Under the pieces are notes generated by a model. It ran no database searches, was not told the DNA's origin, and saw only the letters and a program-made list of their open reading frames with translations. DNA of 64,000 bases, taken from assembly GCA_001599935.1 (NCBI GenBank), contig BCIJ01000001.1, positions 560,277 through 624,276 on the forward strand, in the 5' to 3' direction. Source of the DNA: Holtermannia corniformis (taxonomy: Eukaryota; Basidiomycota; Tremellomycetes; Holtermanniales). Of the stretch, positions 32,335 to 44,597 are shown one piece after another. The translations under genes were made by a program, and so were the position numbers. Positions within the stretch are counted from its first letter, which is position 1, and each line of letters starts with the position of its first letter.

Positions 32335-33651
32335 TCAGGTCGCTGGTGAACTCTGAGCAACGGCTGGCTCCCGATCATTTGGCGCCGGCGAGGCCATGGC
32401 GACGTCGTTGTTGCCGTGTGCACCCTGGTCATCTGCGCCACCGGGCAACACAAGTCGAGGCTGCGATAGTACACCTTTGTACGTCTTGCGAGCCTCTGCA
32501 AAATCTCAGTCTCTCGTCGAGCACCGACAATAAGCGACTCACGTGCTCTTAACAGCACCGACTTTGGCGTTGAGCTGACCGCGTCTTTGGCGAGATTCGC
32601 CGGCATGCCCAGCAAAGTCGCACTACATCCATCAGCGCTTTGTGATGATCCTCCAGAAGCCGACGTACAGATTGACAATATCCAGAGGACTTCGCATCGA
32701 ATCCGACCCGCCTGGACCAGACGAGAAGATGACGCCGTGGCCCTTTGTGACCCTAACGACTTCTCTTGCATTTGCCATGAAGTTTTGGCGGTAACGGCGC
32801 GCTTGCTCAGTACTGCCAGCAAACAGAGCCTCGGAGTAAAGGATCTCGAACTGATCTTTGTGAGTGTGACGCGGCGGGAAATCGCTGAGAACTCACTACG
32901 GCTCCGTTACGAAGGATTGTTCGGACTGCTGGGCGTTTAAGATGATAGGGGAGTTTGGGACTGTAGTGACAAGGGATGGTGACGATAGACACCTGTATTC
33001 CACGTCAGCACGCGTCATGCGTGTCGAGCAACTCACCTGCAAGGGACCGGGCGCTGTGAGTGCGACAACGCCAGGAAGTGAATCTCGAGTCAACGGCATC
33101 ACAGAGATCAGATCATATTGCTGAAGCGCTCCGTGATTCATCGGCGTCTGCGCCGGGTCAAATTGGTGCTACAAGGCCAACTCTAGAAGCTTACAAAGGG
33201 GTGCTTGCCCGAGTTATCCATGATGAGATGTAGTCGTGATATCTGTACCAGATCTGGTGTGGGGATGTGAGAGACCCGCTTGGAAGCACTGGCGGCTGAT
33301 CGAGGATCCACAGCCGGATATGGCATACCGCTAGCAAAGGGAGATGGGTAGCACGACTGGGATGGGTCCGGGCACACTGTGCATGCGACGACGCCGTACC
33401 CCACTGTCCGTGGTTAGAGCATATCCTATCGTGATCGTTCACTTACAATGTCCAGACATTGCCATACTCGAGGCAACATTCGCTGTCTCTGTCGGCCCCA
33501 AGCCGGCCCAGCATGACTTGCTGCTGGAAGCTACAGCCGTCTCCGCCGGTTCGACCGCTGCCGCCTTGCCCTTGCCCTTTTTCGACTTTTTCGCGGCTTC
33601 ATCGGTATACGAGGCCGAGATAGGGAACGGCAGGAACAGGTTGGCGTACAT
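32335..33651 (-). CDS. RPP1: RNase P/MRP subunit p30 (RPP1/RPP30)
   Basis: Seven exons: 33651-33447, 33403-33195, 33147-33037, 32992-32897, 32850-32669, 32622-32543, 32495-32335, giving 347 aa. The N-terminus MYANLFLPFP, the strand AKHLGYGVVACTV region, YDLISVMPLTRDS, NGAVFEILYSEAL, RYRQNFMANAREVV, IFSSGPGG and SPLDIVNLATLLGM follow the TIM-barrel order of the p30 family. The protein binds the catalytic RNA of RNase P and MRP, and so acts in tRNA 5' processing and pre-rRNA cleavage. It diverges from IPI3 with only 149 bp between start codons. Beyond the TGA the same frame runs on into a Lys-rich tail (see findings). Confidence 0.88.
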
Positions 33652-33800
33652 ATTGCCCTCCTGAGCACTGACAGCGACGTTTGTAAGCGTCTGTAGAAAT
33701 CTCATGGTGGTGATGATCGCAGTCACGTGGTGCGATCACAAGTTTCTAGACTTTGTCGTCTTGCGGTCGTCAACAGCGATACAGGGCAGTACGCACAGTC

Positions 33801-35532
33801 ATGGCACCCCAGGAAGTCATCCTGTCGGCCTCGTCGGCGTCGACATCCGCATCGGCGGCTACAATCACCTCGAACGGTGTCACTTCAACCCCGGCTGTCC
33901 ACCTCCACGACCTCCTCACCCCATCCCATGTGCACGCATTCAAGCCGTCTTCGTCACTCAGCAACTCGGTCTCGTTTGTCAAGAGCGAGAATGGTGTCGG
34001 TGGTGTCTTGATGGCGGTGCAGGAAGGCAAGAGCTTGGTGAATGCATGGGCGTGGCAGAAGGTACGTCGTAGTTGAGCTCGCATGGGCCTGCACATACGG
34101 GTGCTGATAGTCATGCAGGACCAGCTGCATATGAAGATTCACCTACCAGAGAAGCTGACATGCTTTGTCATGTCGCCAAACGGGGTTTGGGCCGCAGGAG
34201 GCAACGCCAGCGGCCATGTCTACCTTTGGGAGGTGAGCTCGGCCGTTTGGTCAGAGCATGACTGACGCGGCATCAGGTCGCGTCCGGTCTCCTTCTTGCA
34301 TCTTACACCCCTCACTACCGTGCCATCACCACTCTGACCTTCACTCCCGACTCCCTCGTCCTCCTCACCGGCTCGCTCGATTCAACCGTGCACGTCTTTG
34401 TCGTCGCGCACCTCGTCGATAATGCAGCGGCATCAGGTAGCAACATGAATGCGTTTGGCTCCAGTTCGAGTGGCGGACCTCTGGGGCAAAAACCCTACGG
34501 CACTCTTGGTGATCACACTCTTGGCATCCGAGCTGTTGTGGTTGGGCAGACTTCTAGTGTGCGCGGCGGGAGGTGTTTGACCGCGTCGGATGACGGAACC
34601 GTCAAGGTGAGTGTGTTGCAGTCCCATTATCATACAACGCTGACAGACTGCAGCTTTGGTCGTTGCAACACCCCTTCCCCCTTCTAACTACGTTCAACCT
34701 CCCGCCATCCATGACCCCATCAGCACTGGCGTTCGAAGCAGCCGAACGATCGTTCCATGTCGGCACCGACTCGCCAAAGGGCGAAATCTTCCAGGTCGCA
34801 CTATACAGACGGAAAGTGGAAGTAGGTGACGCCGCGCGGTCGGCAGCGGTCGAAGCGGTCGGAGGTGGTGGGTTGGGAAGCGCAGGCGTCAAGATTGATG
34901 GCGCTGCACTGGCAGTTGGGTATGTCGGTGCATTGGACAGATGACCAGCGACTGACCCAAGCAGCGCACCGATCACATCACTCTGCCATACGCTGTCCAA
35001 CACCCACCTGCTCAGCGGGACATCTACCGGACAAATCCACATTCACTCCCTTCCCTCGCACCAACTCCTCCGATCAATCAATGCTCACCAAGGCAACGGA
35101 CCAGTGACTCATCTCGCCACGCTATTGCGACCCCCAGACCTCGTCTCGGGCGTCGGTCAAGCCCCAGTTGGCCGGATAGGCGACTCGTGGCCCCTGATGG
35201 AGATCAAGCCACTCGAGCGGATGCGCGTTGGCAAGACTGCACGCGAGGTGCAAGAAGTCAGCCTCATGCTCGGTCCCACGGCAGATTTCTCTTTCCTCGA
35301 GTTATTCGGGTACGAGTCACCCGCGACCGCTGTGGATGCAATTGCTCCATCAGTGGCCAATGGCGGTGCGGACGATCTGACGGCCGTGGCGCGGATAGAG
35401 GAGCTCGAGCGGGAGAACAAAAAGTTGCGTGCTGCCTTTGACAAGGCGACGCGGATCAATGAAAAGATCTGGGATGGCTTTGTGGATCTCAAGATGGGGC
35501 AGAGGGGTGGCGAGGACGTCGCGATGGGTTAG
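33801..35532 (+). CDS. IPI3: IPI3/WDR18, Rix1-complex WD40 protein
   Basis: Five exons: 33801-34061, 34119-34232, 34277-34606, 34654-34919, 34965-35532, giving 512 aa. WD blades include VMSPNGVWAAGGNASGHVYL, LTFTPDSLVLLTGSLDSTVH, GGRCLTASDDGTVKLW and THLLSGTSTGQIHI. The VNAWAWQKDQLHMKIHLPEK start and a C-terminal coil (IEELERENKKLRAAFDKATR) are the Ipi3 pattern. In yeast Ipi3 joins Rix1 and Ipi1 to process ITS2 and release pre-60S particles, and also helps load MCM. It pairs head to head with another rRNA-processing gene, RPP1. Confidence 0.88.
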
Positions 35533-36499
35533 TTGTATCACACTTGCATGGTTCGATGCATCGCACTGCATTACCACCCGATTTAGCTCGCAAGCAAGGC
35601 TGAGAACCCTTGCTAGTCGTCAGGTCAGGACGTGCTACAGCTTGTTAGCGGCGTGCTTGCCCCAGGCCAGCGAACGGCAGCTTGTAGCAAGTCTCTAGCA
35701 GAGCTCTACAGCAAGATGCTGCAGTAGATGTAGCCGTTTCTCTGTCACCGGGACGCATCATGAAACACACAGCGTCTTCTTCTGATAAGTCAAGACAGTG
35801 TGAAAAGATCCTGTACAGGGATATTCACCGACTCGACTGGGCTCACACCAAGCGTTAAGGTCCACAGCGTCGCCTCTTGCCGTTCTTCCCGAGTTACCTG
35901 CCTGCGCTTTTCTAACTACCCATCAATCTTTCGCGGAATACTCTGCCTCTCTGGCGCTATGGTTCCTCAGAATCGCAACAGAAGTTTTTGCTCCCCGTCG
36001 TGTGTCTCTTCGTTATGTTCGTCTCGTCTTCTGGTGGTGTTTTTTCCCTCTCGTTCGTCTCGTTTGATCAGACCGTGTCTTGCTGCTCGATTCGTTGCTC
36101 ATGGTTGGTACCCAGTTTCTTCCATCCTTTAATGTGCTACCCTGGCTAAAACACTGTGCGGCTGAGCCATGTCCAGAGTTTGCGGCTGGACGCCACCTGG
36201 GTGGAGCTATAAGGATCGCCGCCGGGTATCAGCTCATAATAGAGATGAGCCGCCCGTCATCGCATGCAGATGACAAAAGAAAGCAACGTCAAGCCAGCAG
36301 ACGGCGCAATCAAAGGAGCGTGCTCGATCAAGAGAGGAAACGCGACAGCGAGCGCCTCCTTTCAGCCAGCCGTCTCAGCCTTTACCCAGAGGTTGGCCTT
36401 CTGAGAAGCAACCATCTCACGCCATCGGCCCATCGGTGACCGCTCGTCTAACCGTATAACCACTACCAAGCTGTGTGTACTCGTATATCCCTGCTCGCC
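35533..36499. other. Long intergenic region, probable promoter and 5' leader
   Basis: Almost 1 kb upstream of the gene at 36500. The middle (about 35980-36080) is strongly T/C-rich (repeats of TCGTCTCG and TTTTTTCCC), a common fungal core-promoter texture. Short frames here have no motif. No RNA gene recognised. Confidence 0.5.
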
Positions 36500-37393
36500 A
36501 TGTCACCCATCACGATTGACCCGAATACCGATTACCAGCGACCGGTGATCAGCCAGGCGCACGCCACCATGATTCAACAGGCGACGCCGCGCCTTCTCGC
36601 GACCGGCGGCATGTACACGCCAGCGAACAGCTTGGCCGATGAGATTAGAGGGGTCAAGGTGCAGACGCCTGGTGGGCGCCCGATCAGCGGCGCAAAGATG
36701 GCTCTGGGAAGACTGGGCCTCGCCACCCAGAACCAGGCGGTCCACACGCCAGGGAACACGCCGAGCAGTGTGGAAGCGCTCGGGCGGCGGATCCACAATC
36801 ATCTCGGCATTGGCTCGCTGTCGAACACGATGCCTCTAGGGGAATCAGCATCGAACCGGATCGTACCGAGCTATGAGTGAGTCGCGCGAGCGTTTCGTGA
36901 CAAGGCTGATTGCGGAACCAGGCGCAAGTTTACAGCTGGGCTGAAGAACCTGGAGTGAGTCGACCGCAAGTACAGCGTATTTGAGCTGACACACGCAGGG
37001 TTCGTCTTGCACAAGCTGAACCGACGTACGTCCACGGCTGCAGCTCAAAGGAACTCAGCTGACCAGACTGACAGCGACCGCCGCCGGTTCCCTTCAACGC
37101 CCCCCACGCCGCCCAACTTTGGCGCCTCACCCGCGTTCCCCCGCGGACAGAGCGTGCTAAACGGGACGTCTATCGAGCGCGGCCGGTCCAACCTCGCGTT
37201 CCCAGCGTCCTTCTCAGACATGCCTAAACTCGAGACGAGCCGCGCACCAACAATCATCGAATCCGACGCCGAGAGCGCGCACAACGTGCCCGTCGTCCGC
37301 GTCGCACCGCTATCTCCTAACGCCAAGGGCGACCAGAAGCGCACGCAGTCTCCAAAAGTCGAAAACTCGCGCGACTCGGATCTCTTGTTCTGA
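36500..37393 (+). CDS. Hypothetical Ser/Pro-rich protein, 251 aa
   Basis: Four exons: 36500-36876, 36922-36954, 36999-37025, 37075-37393; exons 2 and 3 are only 33 and 27 nt. The N-terminal half has regular composition with repeated Gly/Thr-Pro turns (VQTPGGRPISGAKMAL, VHTPGNTPSSVEALG). A short helix (KFTAGLKNLEVRLAQAE) is built across the three small exons. The C-terminal part is disordered with SP/TP sites (RRFPSTPPTPPNFG) that look like kinase targets. Family unknown; exon joins are all in frame. Confidence 0.65.
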
Positions 37394-37454
37394 GACTGGG
37401 CAGGTGGTGGGTTGGCATCGTGTTCCCTAATTCCGTCGTGTCGTTGCATGCAGT

Positions 37455-39103
37455 TCATTCGTTTGTGGCTACGAGCTTGAGCTCGGCGTGGACCGCGGTC
37501 GAGACTTGTACGGCCGTGGCGAGAGGACCGGCGTTTGGCGAGCCGGTTTCGAGCCACCCGCCTGAGGCGATGGTTGCCGACAGACACTGCTCGGCTAGTG
37601 TCGCGAAAGATGCCGCCATGCGGAGCGTGACAGGGTTAGACGAGGGCGCCGACATGCACTCGTTCAAGTAGTAAGTCGCCGTCGCGAGCAACTGCGTCCC
37701 TGTGGTTCTCAGCCGCGCGTTTGGCGATCATATCAAGAGACTGACCAAGCAGCGGCCAAGTCGGGCCGTAGATGACAGCATACACCGTACATAGCCGCAT
37801 CGAGAAGCGCGCCGCGTCCGCCCACGCAGCCCTGTCCGCATAATGCAGTACCGTCTTTGACAGATGAGCGACAGCGTCAGGATGCATGTGCAGATATAGC
37901 CCGACCGGCAGTTGATCATATGTCGGGTTCGTGACGCGAAAACAGAGCTCGTCGGTCGTTGCGCCAAAGACGTGTTTCAGTAGCTGTGGTACCGTGGTCG
38001 CGAGTGCGTCTACCGCCGCGGCATCGAGACTTTGAGGGAACGGGTTGGCTTCTTGGAAGATGCAACGATGGCAGGCGCAGTCGAAGCCATATGTCTTTGC
38101 GAGCGCTGTTCGGCGCTGGTCGAGGCTCTGCACAGGGTCGAGGTAGGGTATAGTGATCTGGTGTGACGTTCGCGTTAATCGTGATTCCACAAAAAGTGAG
38201 CTGTGCAGCAACCTACCTCCTCGCCAGCCTGCACATCACGCAACAGCCTAACCGCAACGCGCAACCCTCCCTCGGTCCAACGCGCACAAAGCGCCCCGTT
38301 CGGCACACACGAATGATTCAGTGCGCGTGAAATCTTTGGCCTGAGAGCCTCACATCAGCCTGCTCCCTGACCTTGATGCCCAGCTCACAGCACAGCAATG
38401 CCAGCAGGGTACAGCGCCTCGGTCTCAATCTGATGGTTATTACTCGCGTACCGTGCCAAGCTGTACCGTAGTGCTTGTATCGAGATCTTGCGATCGAATG
38501 CTGAGAACAGCGCTTGACTGATCTGATCCGACGTCGTCTGATCCTGTGCCGATCTCGGTGCCGGTAGGAGATCTAGGAACAGGTCGAGGGCATCCCGACT
38601 TGGAGTCTTCGACCGTGTCGGATCTCGTATCCGCTCGGCCGTCTTTGGATCACTCAGTACGCGAGCTACAAGATTGGCCAGTAATCTCGCATTCGTGACC
38701 GTCTCTGGTCCCCAGTCGTACTCGATGGCCGCTCGATCGATCCGCTTCGAGATTGGGCACAGCACCGCATGGTACGCGACGCTCGCCTCTCTCCGGCCTA
38801 TACGCATGAGCCATAGTCCCGCCAAGTGAAGGACATACACGACTCGGAGCAATAGCCTTCTTGACGACAGGCCAAGCACCGGGACTGAACGACGGCTTTC
38901 AGGCATGCTGTACAGCGGTCTGAGAGCGGTACGAATGCAAACGGTTTACAGTCGAGGATGGTCTGGCCTTTGGTCAGAGCGTGCGAGGCGATGGCTTTGG
39001 AACGGCCGTGAGGGATGGCGCGGAGCTCGACGTCTCGGTCGTTCAAGGCTGATGATGAGCTGAGAGCGGTGGACGGTGTTGATGTCGTCGTAGTAGAGCC
39101 CAT
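37455..39103 (-). CDS. MYND-SET (SMYD-type) protein lysine methyltransferase
   Basis: Five exons: 39103-38839, 38797-38389, 38340-38217, 38157-37746, 37699-37455, giving 484 aa. The SET N-half (RDVELRAIPHGRSKAIAS, KGQTILDCKPFAFVPL) is interrupted by a MYND zinc finger (CTACLKAV, CLACRQEGYCSESC, AYHAVLC). After a helical insert come LPKISRALNHSCVPNG (the SET NHSC motif), GEEITIPYLDP and the post-SET cysteines YGFDCACHRC. A helical C-terminus resembles the TPR-like end of SMYD proteins. It would methylate lysines on histone or non-histone proteins; target unknown. The MYND is completed only by splicing exon 1 to exon 2. Confidence 0.88.
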
Positions 39104-39270
39104 GGCGCTGTTGGCTCGAGTGCAACTCGAGCAGGTTGCTCAAAACCAAAGTGGAGGTCCAAACCGGGAACAAGCAAGCAGACTGCATCCGATTACAGCG
39201 AGCGCTACAACGATCTCCTCTAGCTTTGAGATGGCGTATACAAATTACAAGAGTGTCCTCGGCCCGCACG

Positions 39271-39991
39271 CTAAAAGATACCGAGCAACCTCGGGTCCCT
39301 CGAGGGGTTATAGTGCTTTTTACCGTCCGAGTCGGTGCGCTGCATCTCTTGTGCTTGGGCGTGTTTGGGAGCGTGAGCGGGGGTCATGCTGAGTGATTTC
39401 AGTTCGGCGAGGTTGGGACGCGTGGTGAGGGATGAGAGGAACGAGGGGCGGCGCGAGGCTGGAGGCGTCGTGGTGGGTGTGGGTGGGTTGGCTGGCTGTG
39501 TCAGTCCAAGTCGGATGAGGTGGGCAGAACGTACTAGCCGCTTTGCGGTGGATCAGACCCTGCGCCTGCGTTTGAGCTTGAGCATCGTCGTGGCTTGCGC
39601 TCCCGCCCCATGCTGATCCCGAGCCCCAGCTGGAACCCGTCAGCATCGGACTGAGTCCCGCGCCCGGTTCGTCCTCGTCTGCCTCTGCGAGGTCGATCGC
39701 GTCTTCGACATGGCGGTGCGCAGCGTGCCAGGCTTCTTCATCCCACCCTTCGCGGCTAAAGCTGTGCGTGCCCGATTCAAGCTGTGAGAGCAGAAAGCTG
39801 AGGCGTGATTCGGGACGGACGCCCTTGATGTGCTGGTGCTGGTACTGGGCGTCTGAGCCGGGCGAGGGCAGGGTCGTCATCCCGAGTGTTTGCAGTTTCG
39901 CCGGCATCGACGCTCGTCTCGGCGGCATCGACTGTGCGCCCTGTGGCCTCGGGAACGGGATCGTAGGCACTTGAGCTTTTGTGTCTGCCAT
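39271..39991 (-). CDS. Hypothetical protein, 225 aa
   Basis: Two exons: 39991-39535 and 39491-39271, phase 1. Starts MADTKAQVPTIPFPRPQGAQ. It contains a helical segment RLSFLLSQLESGTHSFSREG, an acidic stretch (DAIDLAEADEDEPGAG) and a C-terminal SLTTRPNLAELKSLSM followed by YNPSRDPRLLGIF. The acceptor used skips an AG five bases earlier, which would lead into a poorer frame. No known domain. Length, composition and frame closure support a real gene. Confidence 0.6.
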
Positions 39992-40814
39992 GTCGAGAGG
40001 TTGAGCTAGTGGCGATTCTGGTGCGAACCGTCGAGTAAAGTACTGTAGCACCGGAGCGGGCCGCGGGCGGAGACGGCACAGACGATCGTCGCGATGGGAT
40101 GTGTGCGTGTGCGCACTAGTTTGCAAAAGGACAAGAGGGGTCCGACTAGCGCGTGAAACGCTACGAGTGGTGCGCTCCGTTGGTTCGGTCGGTGCCACTC
40201 TGGGCCACACACGGTCCTTTGAGATTGGCTGTGCACGCGTAAAGGGGCTGCTCTCCGACGTGGGGACTGCGGTGCTAGATGGCGATGGCGACAGTAGCAG
40301 TCGAGCACACGATCGAGAGGCGAGACGCGAGGGAGATAGAGGACCGGAGCGCCGATCGCGTTTTCATGTGTCGGCTCGGTTCGGCCCTAGGCGGTCACCA
40401 CCACTCGGTCGATGGATGCCATGCTGTAGATGGTAGAGATGTACAGCACTCGGCTGCCCATCAGACCATGTGTACAGCGTGATGCATCACAGTTGAGATG
40501 GATCTTCACTCGTCCCGACTGCCGCACCGATCGCCAGGGCCGGACGAGCAGAGCAGTCACACGCAGCTTGAACGGGGCACCACCCATCCTTGTCACCGGC
40601 GCATCATCCCAAGCTGCAGCTGGTGCCAGCTCGGCAGCTGTCAAGAGTAAGTATGCGCTGTGTGCGCTGTGAATGCATCAGGCAGAGCGTGCGCGATCCC
40701 GTCCGAGCCGAGAGCTTGTTCAAGCACAAACGTGGGCTGACAATCATCCAGTCCGGTCGTCCTGCCTCAACTTGCAAACACTCTATCGACCGCAGCTGAA
40801 CCAGACCCCGGTCC
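39992..40814. other. Intergenic / divergent promoter region
   Basis: About 0.8 kb between the hypothetical minus-strand gene and the CBS gene. Both strands carry only short, Arg-rich frames typical of GC-rich noncoding DNA. Nothing recognised. Confidence 0.5.
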
Positions 40815-42067
40815 ATGCCTTCTCTCGCTACGACTGCGACCGCGACCGTCCCCATCCCACGCCAAGCAGCTCCACTGGCCGTCACCGTCCCACGAGCGAT
40901 CCCGACCGCTCGCCATCACTCTCTCCCGAGCCCCTCGCGGCCCACGCACGCAGCGACGGCAGCACAAGACGATGCCTGGCTAAGCGTGACTGCGCGCGAG
41001 CTGTTTGCCGAAGAGCGGGACGAGGACGGCTGGTTGGAGATCCGAGGCGACGTCGCGGTCGAGCACGCTGCCGAGGTGCGTAGAACTGCCTGCTACGAGT
41101 GAGCGCTGACAGGGCCCAGAAACTACTCGGATCCGACGTCGCTTGCCTGCTAGTCGACCAAGCAGGCCAGTACGCGTTTTTCGACGTCAGTCTCGGCCGC
41201 TTGGCTGTCGACTGCACGAGCTGATGAACGCAGTATGCGGATCTGAACACGTTCTTGCTGCTAGTGCTACATGCTGCTTCGCCTGCCGGCGACGGCGATG
41301 AGACCGAACCGTTGATGGCCGGCAAGGGCAGAGAGGTCGCGCGCCGACTTCGTAACGGGGACCGAGTCCCCGTCTGGACCGTCTGTGGTCAGTCGCCGTC
41401 TGCAGCGATAGATGACTGCTGATCCTCATCTCGCGCGCCAGACCTATCCCAGAAGAACCCATATCACGCCGTCCCACCGTCCGCCCCCCTCCGGACCGTC
41501 CTGCCACTGTTCGCGTCTGGCCTGCACAGACTCGCAATCACCAATCCGAGCCCGACCGCTCCTCAAGTCCTCACGGCCCAATCCCTGCTCTCACACCTCG
41601 CTCACCTGACCAACCCTCCAGACCCATTCACAAGCTCGATCAGCGCTCGTCTGAACCCACTCATCTCCCTCAACGGCGCCGCGAGCGTCCTGGACGCCAT
41701 GCAAGTCATGTCTCTCGCAGGCTTATCCGCCCTCGGCGTCCTCCGCTCACCAGCCCTAACCGTCGGCTCACCAGTCTCGCGCAGCCATCAACGGCGCAAC
41801 AGCTCAACCTCCCTAGGCCGCGCCAACAGCCTCCCGCGCACAGACTCGCCGGAACCAGACGCAGGCCCAGGCGATCTAGTCCACATCGTGACGGCACGAG
41901 ACTGCGCAACGATCGTCGTCCCGAGTGAGGGCAGGAGGGCGTTAGGCATGGGACTCGAGGAGATGGGTAGGAGAGTTCAGGTCGATGGCGAGTGGTTTGA
42001 GAGGGGTGAAGAGAGGGTCCCGAGTGAGTCTTGGCTGGGCGGATGGGTGATGCAGTGGCAAGGTTGA
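40815..42067 (+). CDS. CBS-domain protein, AMPK-gamma-like
   Basis: Four exons: 40815-41075, 41120-41185, 41234-41387, 41442-42067, giving 368 aa. A disordered leader precedes CBS-like segments: SVTARELFAEERDEDGWLEI, LGSDVACLLVDQAGQYAFFD, DLSQKNPYHAVPPSAPLRTV, then LFASGLHRLAIT and a third block with VLDAMQVMSLAGLSALG. These match the adenosyl-binding Bateman modules of Snf4-type or Sds23-type proteins. The closest in feel is Sds23/Moc1, a stress and phosphatase regulator, but I cannot distinguish it from a divergent gamma subunit. The C-terminal end is well folded (GWVMQWQG). Confidence 0.7.
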
Positions 42068-42278
42068 CTCCATTCAAATTGGCTCAAGCGAGTCCAGCGT
42101 TCTGGACTCGCCGCGTCGTGCCGCGCAGACGAGGTGGCACATTGGCGCTGATGCTGCTCTGCCTCTGTTCCCGTCATTTCGCTTCGTGGGCCGGTTTGTT
42201 TCTGCGAGCGCATGGTCTTGCATCCACGATCGGCCGCATTCACGCCACCACTGGAGCTTGACGCACTTTATCTTATGA

Positions 42279-42938
42279 CTGTGAGCCGCCTAAGGTGGAT
42301 GAGTCAGTGGAGCGTCTGCGCTCCGCTGCCTCTGACGACCAAGGCATGACCTGATGACGGTGTCTCTGCTGCTTGATAGACAGGCAGGATCATGAGCTCG
42401 GCACACTACTGCACTCGACTGAAAGCTGACGCCCGCAGTCCACACAATCTCCTCCCACACGACCCTGCTCCACGCCTCGCACCTCATCCTCGCCACCTCG
42501 TCCGCACGCGTCTTCCTCCGCCCCAGCTCCACCCACAGCTCATTCGACAAATCCCCGCCCATCTCCCCCACTCCATCCCTGACTTTCTCAGCCTCGCCAT
42601 CCTCCACTTCCCTCTCTTCGCTCTCGTACTCGGGCTACCTCCCACCTGTCCCCGCTTCACCGCTGCCACGCCCACCGAACACCCAGCTCTCCCCACACGC
42701 CGTTCTGTCGATCCTCGACGTGCTTTCCATCCTCGCCAAGACGCACAAGCACAAGCTGGACCCGACATCACCACTGCTGGTCGCCTCACCCGGTGGCCTA
42801 CCGCCAACGTCTGAAGCGGATGAATGGGATCTGGATCCTTCGCGGTTGGGTAAGAGGAGGCGCGCGAGTAGCTCGGCGGGCGCGGTGGCCGGTGGCCCCG
42901 CTCTCGGGTGGGAGTGGGCCGGCAGGGTACCTCGCTGA
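42279..42938 (+). CDS. Hypothetical protein, 5' structure uncertain
   Basis: The main coding exon runs from about 42430 to the stop at 42936-42938. It reads SSHTTLLHASHLILATSSAR, a Ser/Pro-rich middle, then AVLSILDVLSILAKTHKHKL and EADEWDLDPSRLGKRRRASS. Possible first exon pieces start at an ATG near 42275 or 42391, but I could not settle the splicing. The KRRR patch suggests a nuclear protein. No family recognised. From 42939 to 43245 I see no gene. Confidence 0.45.
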
Positions 42939-43245
42939 ACACGCAAGCTGTATCATACTGTATCAACAGGCCGGACAGGTGTTAGGAAACCATGACCATG
43001 AAGAAACGGCAAGGAAAGGAAAGGAACCCCAATTGGTTGTTGGCAGTACTCGAGAGTCATGAAATGATGGATGTCGTACATTCTCCACAGCCTAGTGTTT
43101 CAGCTCAAGAGGCGTGTTTCGAGTCGGCGCTGGCGCCGGCGGACCCCAAACTGTGTTCAGAGCACGAGCGTGTGTGCAGAGCTGTGCAGTCCTTGACGTC
43201 CACTCGAGGCTGCGGACAGCGTGTACAACCAATGCTTCGCGGAGG

Positions 43246-44528
43246 ATGAGACGGCGCCGCAAGACGTCGATCGTGTGCGCGCTGGCCGTGCTTCAGTCTT
43301 TACCGAGTCTAGCTGCGGGCGGCAACGTGACGTGCTCTGGGAGTGCGGCAGATTGGGCTGCTAACAAGAACGGGCAGAGCGCTTGTGAGTGCCGCTGCTC
43401 GGCGTGTGGCTTTCGAGCGCTGAGATCCCGATCACAGGCGAGGTCTATCAAACGCTGCTGAACGCGTGTGTGAGCTGTGAGTCTGACGGGAGGCTGGGAG
43501 AGCTGCTGATGCAGTTGTTACTAGTTGAAATGTTTGATACTCGTCCACCCCCGGCGGCGTTTGCATGCAATCAACCAGCGAGCAGCTGTTGCTGTAACAG
43601 CGTCGCGTTCGCATTGATGGAAGCTTGTGTTGCGTGAGTCGGCTGTACGTCGCTGGGTAGCAACTTGCTGACTCTGCGGTGCAGATGTCAGTGGTGAGCA
43701 GCGAGCGCGGACCCAGAGCACAGGCTGAAGGAGAATAGGAACTTGACAAAGATGGACGGACAATCGTTTGCTTCGTTTGTTGGCGGTTGCTCGGATCCAA
43801 AGATAGCAGAGTGAGTCTATCCTCCTTGACTCGACGCTACCTGACATGATGTAGGCTACCGCAGAACGTCTCCAACAAGCTCGCGGTAGGTATCCCGCCG
43901 CGGCCAAGATACCAAGCGGGGCTGACTGGCCCAGGATCTCGACATCCCCGAATGGGCGTTCATCGAGCCGGCGGGAAACACCTCGGATTACTCTTGGTAT
44001 GTGATATTCTGTAATCAGCTACACATCCTTGAATGATGCACCAGGAACTTGACGGCGGCATCGCAGAACGCTGTTGCGGATTCGGTGCCTACAACTACAT
44101 TCTCATCTTCGTCTTCGATCACTGCAGCGTCGTCCGTCACCAGCACTCCAACGTCCTTTTTCAGTACTTTGCCAACAGGTAGCGCGTCGAATGATCCAGT
44201 CCCGCCCAGCACAATGTCCGCATCGGGATCAAGCGCGCAGACAATGGCGGCGGAGAGCTCTGGGACGGGCGTGGGCGCTGGCGCCATTGCAGGCGTGACG
44301 GTCAGTCGTAATCTGACAAGCCAGAGTTTCGCGCTCACAGGCTATTCAGGTCGGTGCAAGTGCAGGTCTCTTGGCTGTATCAGGGCTGTTATTCCTCGTT
44401 TCCAGAGGTGCCAAGTGGGTGCAAGCTCTTCCTTCGCGCAGTCCAACGCTGACACTGGTCGCAGTGCCAAGCGCTTTCGCGATTCGATACAGCGTTTCCG
44501 GAGAAGCGAGAAGGGTGGCATGGTTTGA
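43246..44528 (+). CDS. Single-pass surface membrane protein, Ser/Thr-rich
   Basis: Ten exons: 43246-43384, 43438-43476, 43525-43633, 43685-43693, 43739-43810, 43855-43885, 43935-43996, 44045-44300, 44350-44414, 44465-44528, giving 281 aa. A signal peptide (SIVCALAVLQSLPSLAAGG) leads to a cysteine ectodomain: CSGSAADWAANKNGQSACEV, CCCNSVAFALMEACVACQW, SFASFVGGCSD, DIPEWAFIEPAG. This is the pattern of basidiomycete Axl2/Mid2-like surface proteins. A Ser/Thr stalk, a transmembrane helix (GASAGLLAVSGLLFLVS) and a basic tail (AKRFRDSIQRFRR) follow. Exon 4 is nine bases and carries the invariant CQW junction. Probably a wall-stress sensor or adhesion protein; function inferred. Confidence 0.78.
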
Positions 44529-44597
44529 TCGTGACGGTTGGTGACGGACGATAGCAACCGTGTCTGAGCAGTGAGCGCGATGTACGCCATACATAGT

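Noticed and set aside
33148..33194. A 26-nt intron in the p30 gene (33194-33169)
   Set aside because: It keeps frame, but a second AG 21 nt further on gives a 47-nt intron in the same phase, which matches local intron length.
37455..37587. Separate small gene at the end of the MYND-SET locus
   Set aside because: It joins the SET gene in frame through a normal intron (37745-37700) and completes the helical C-terminus.
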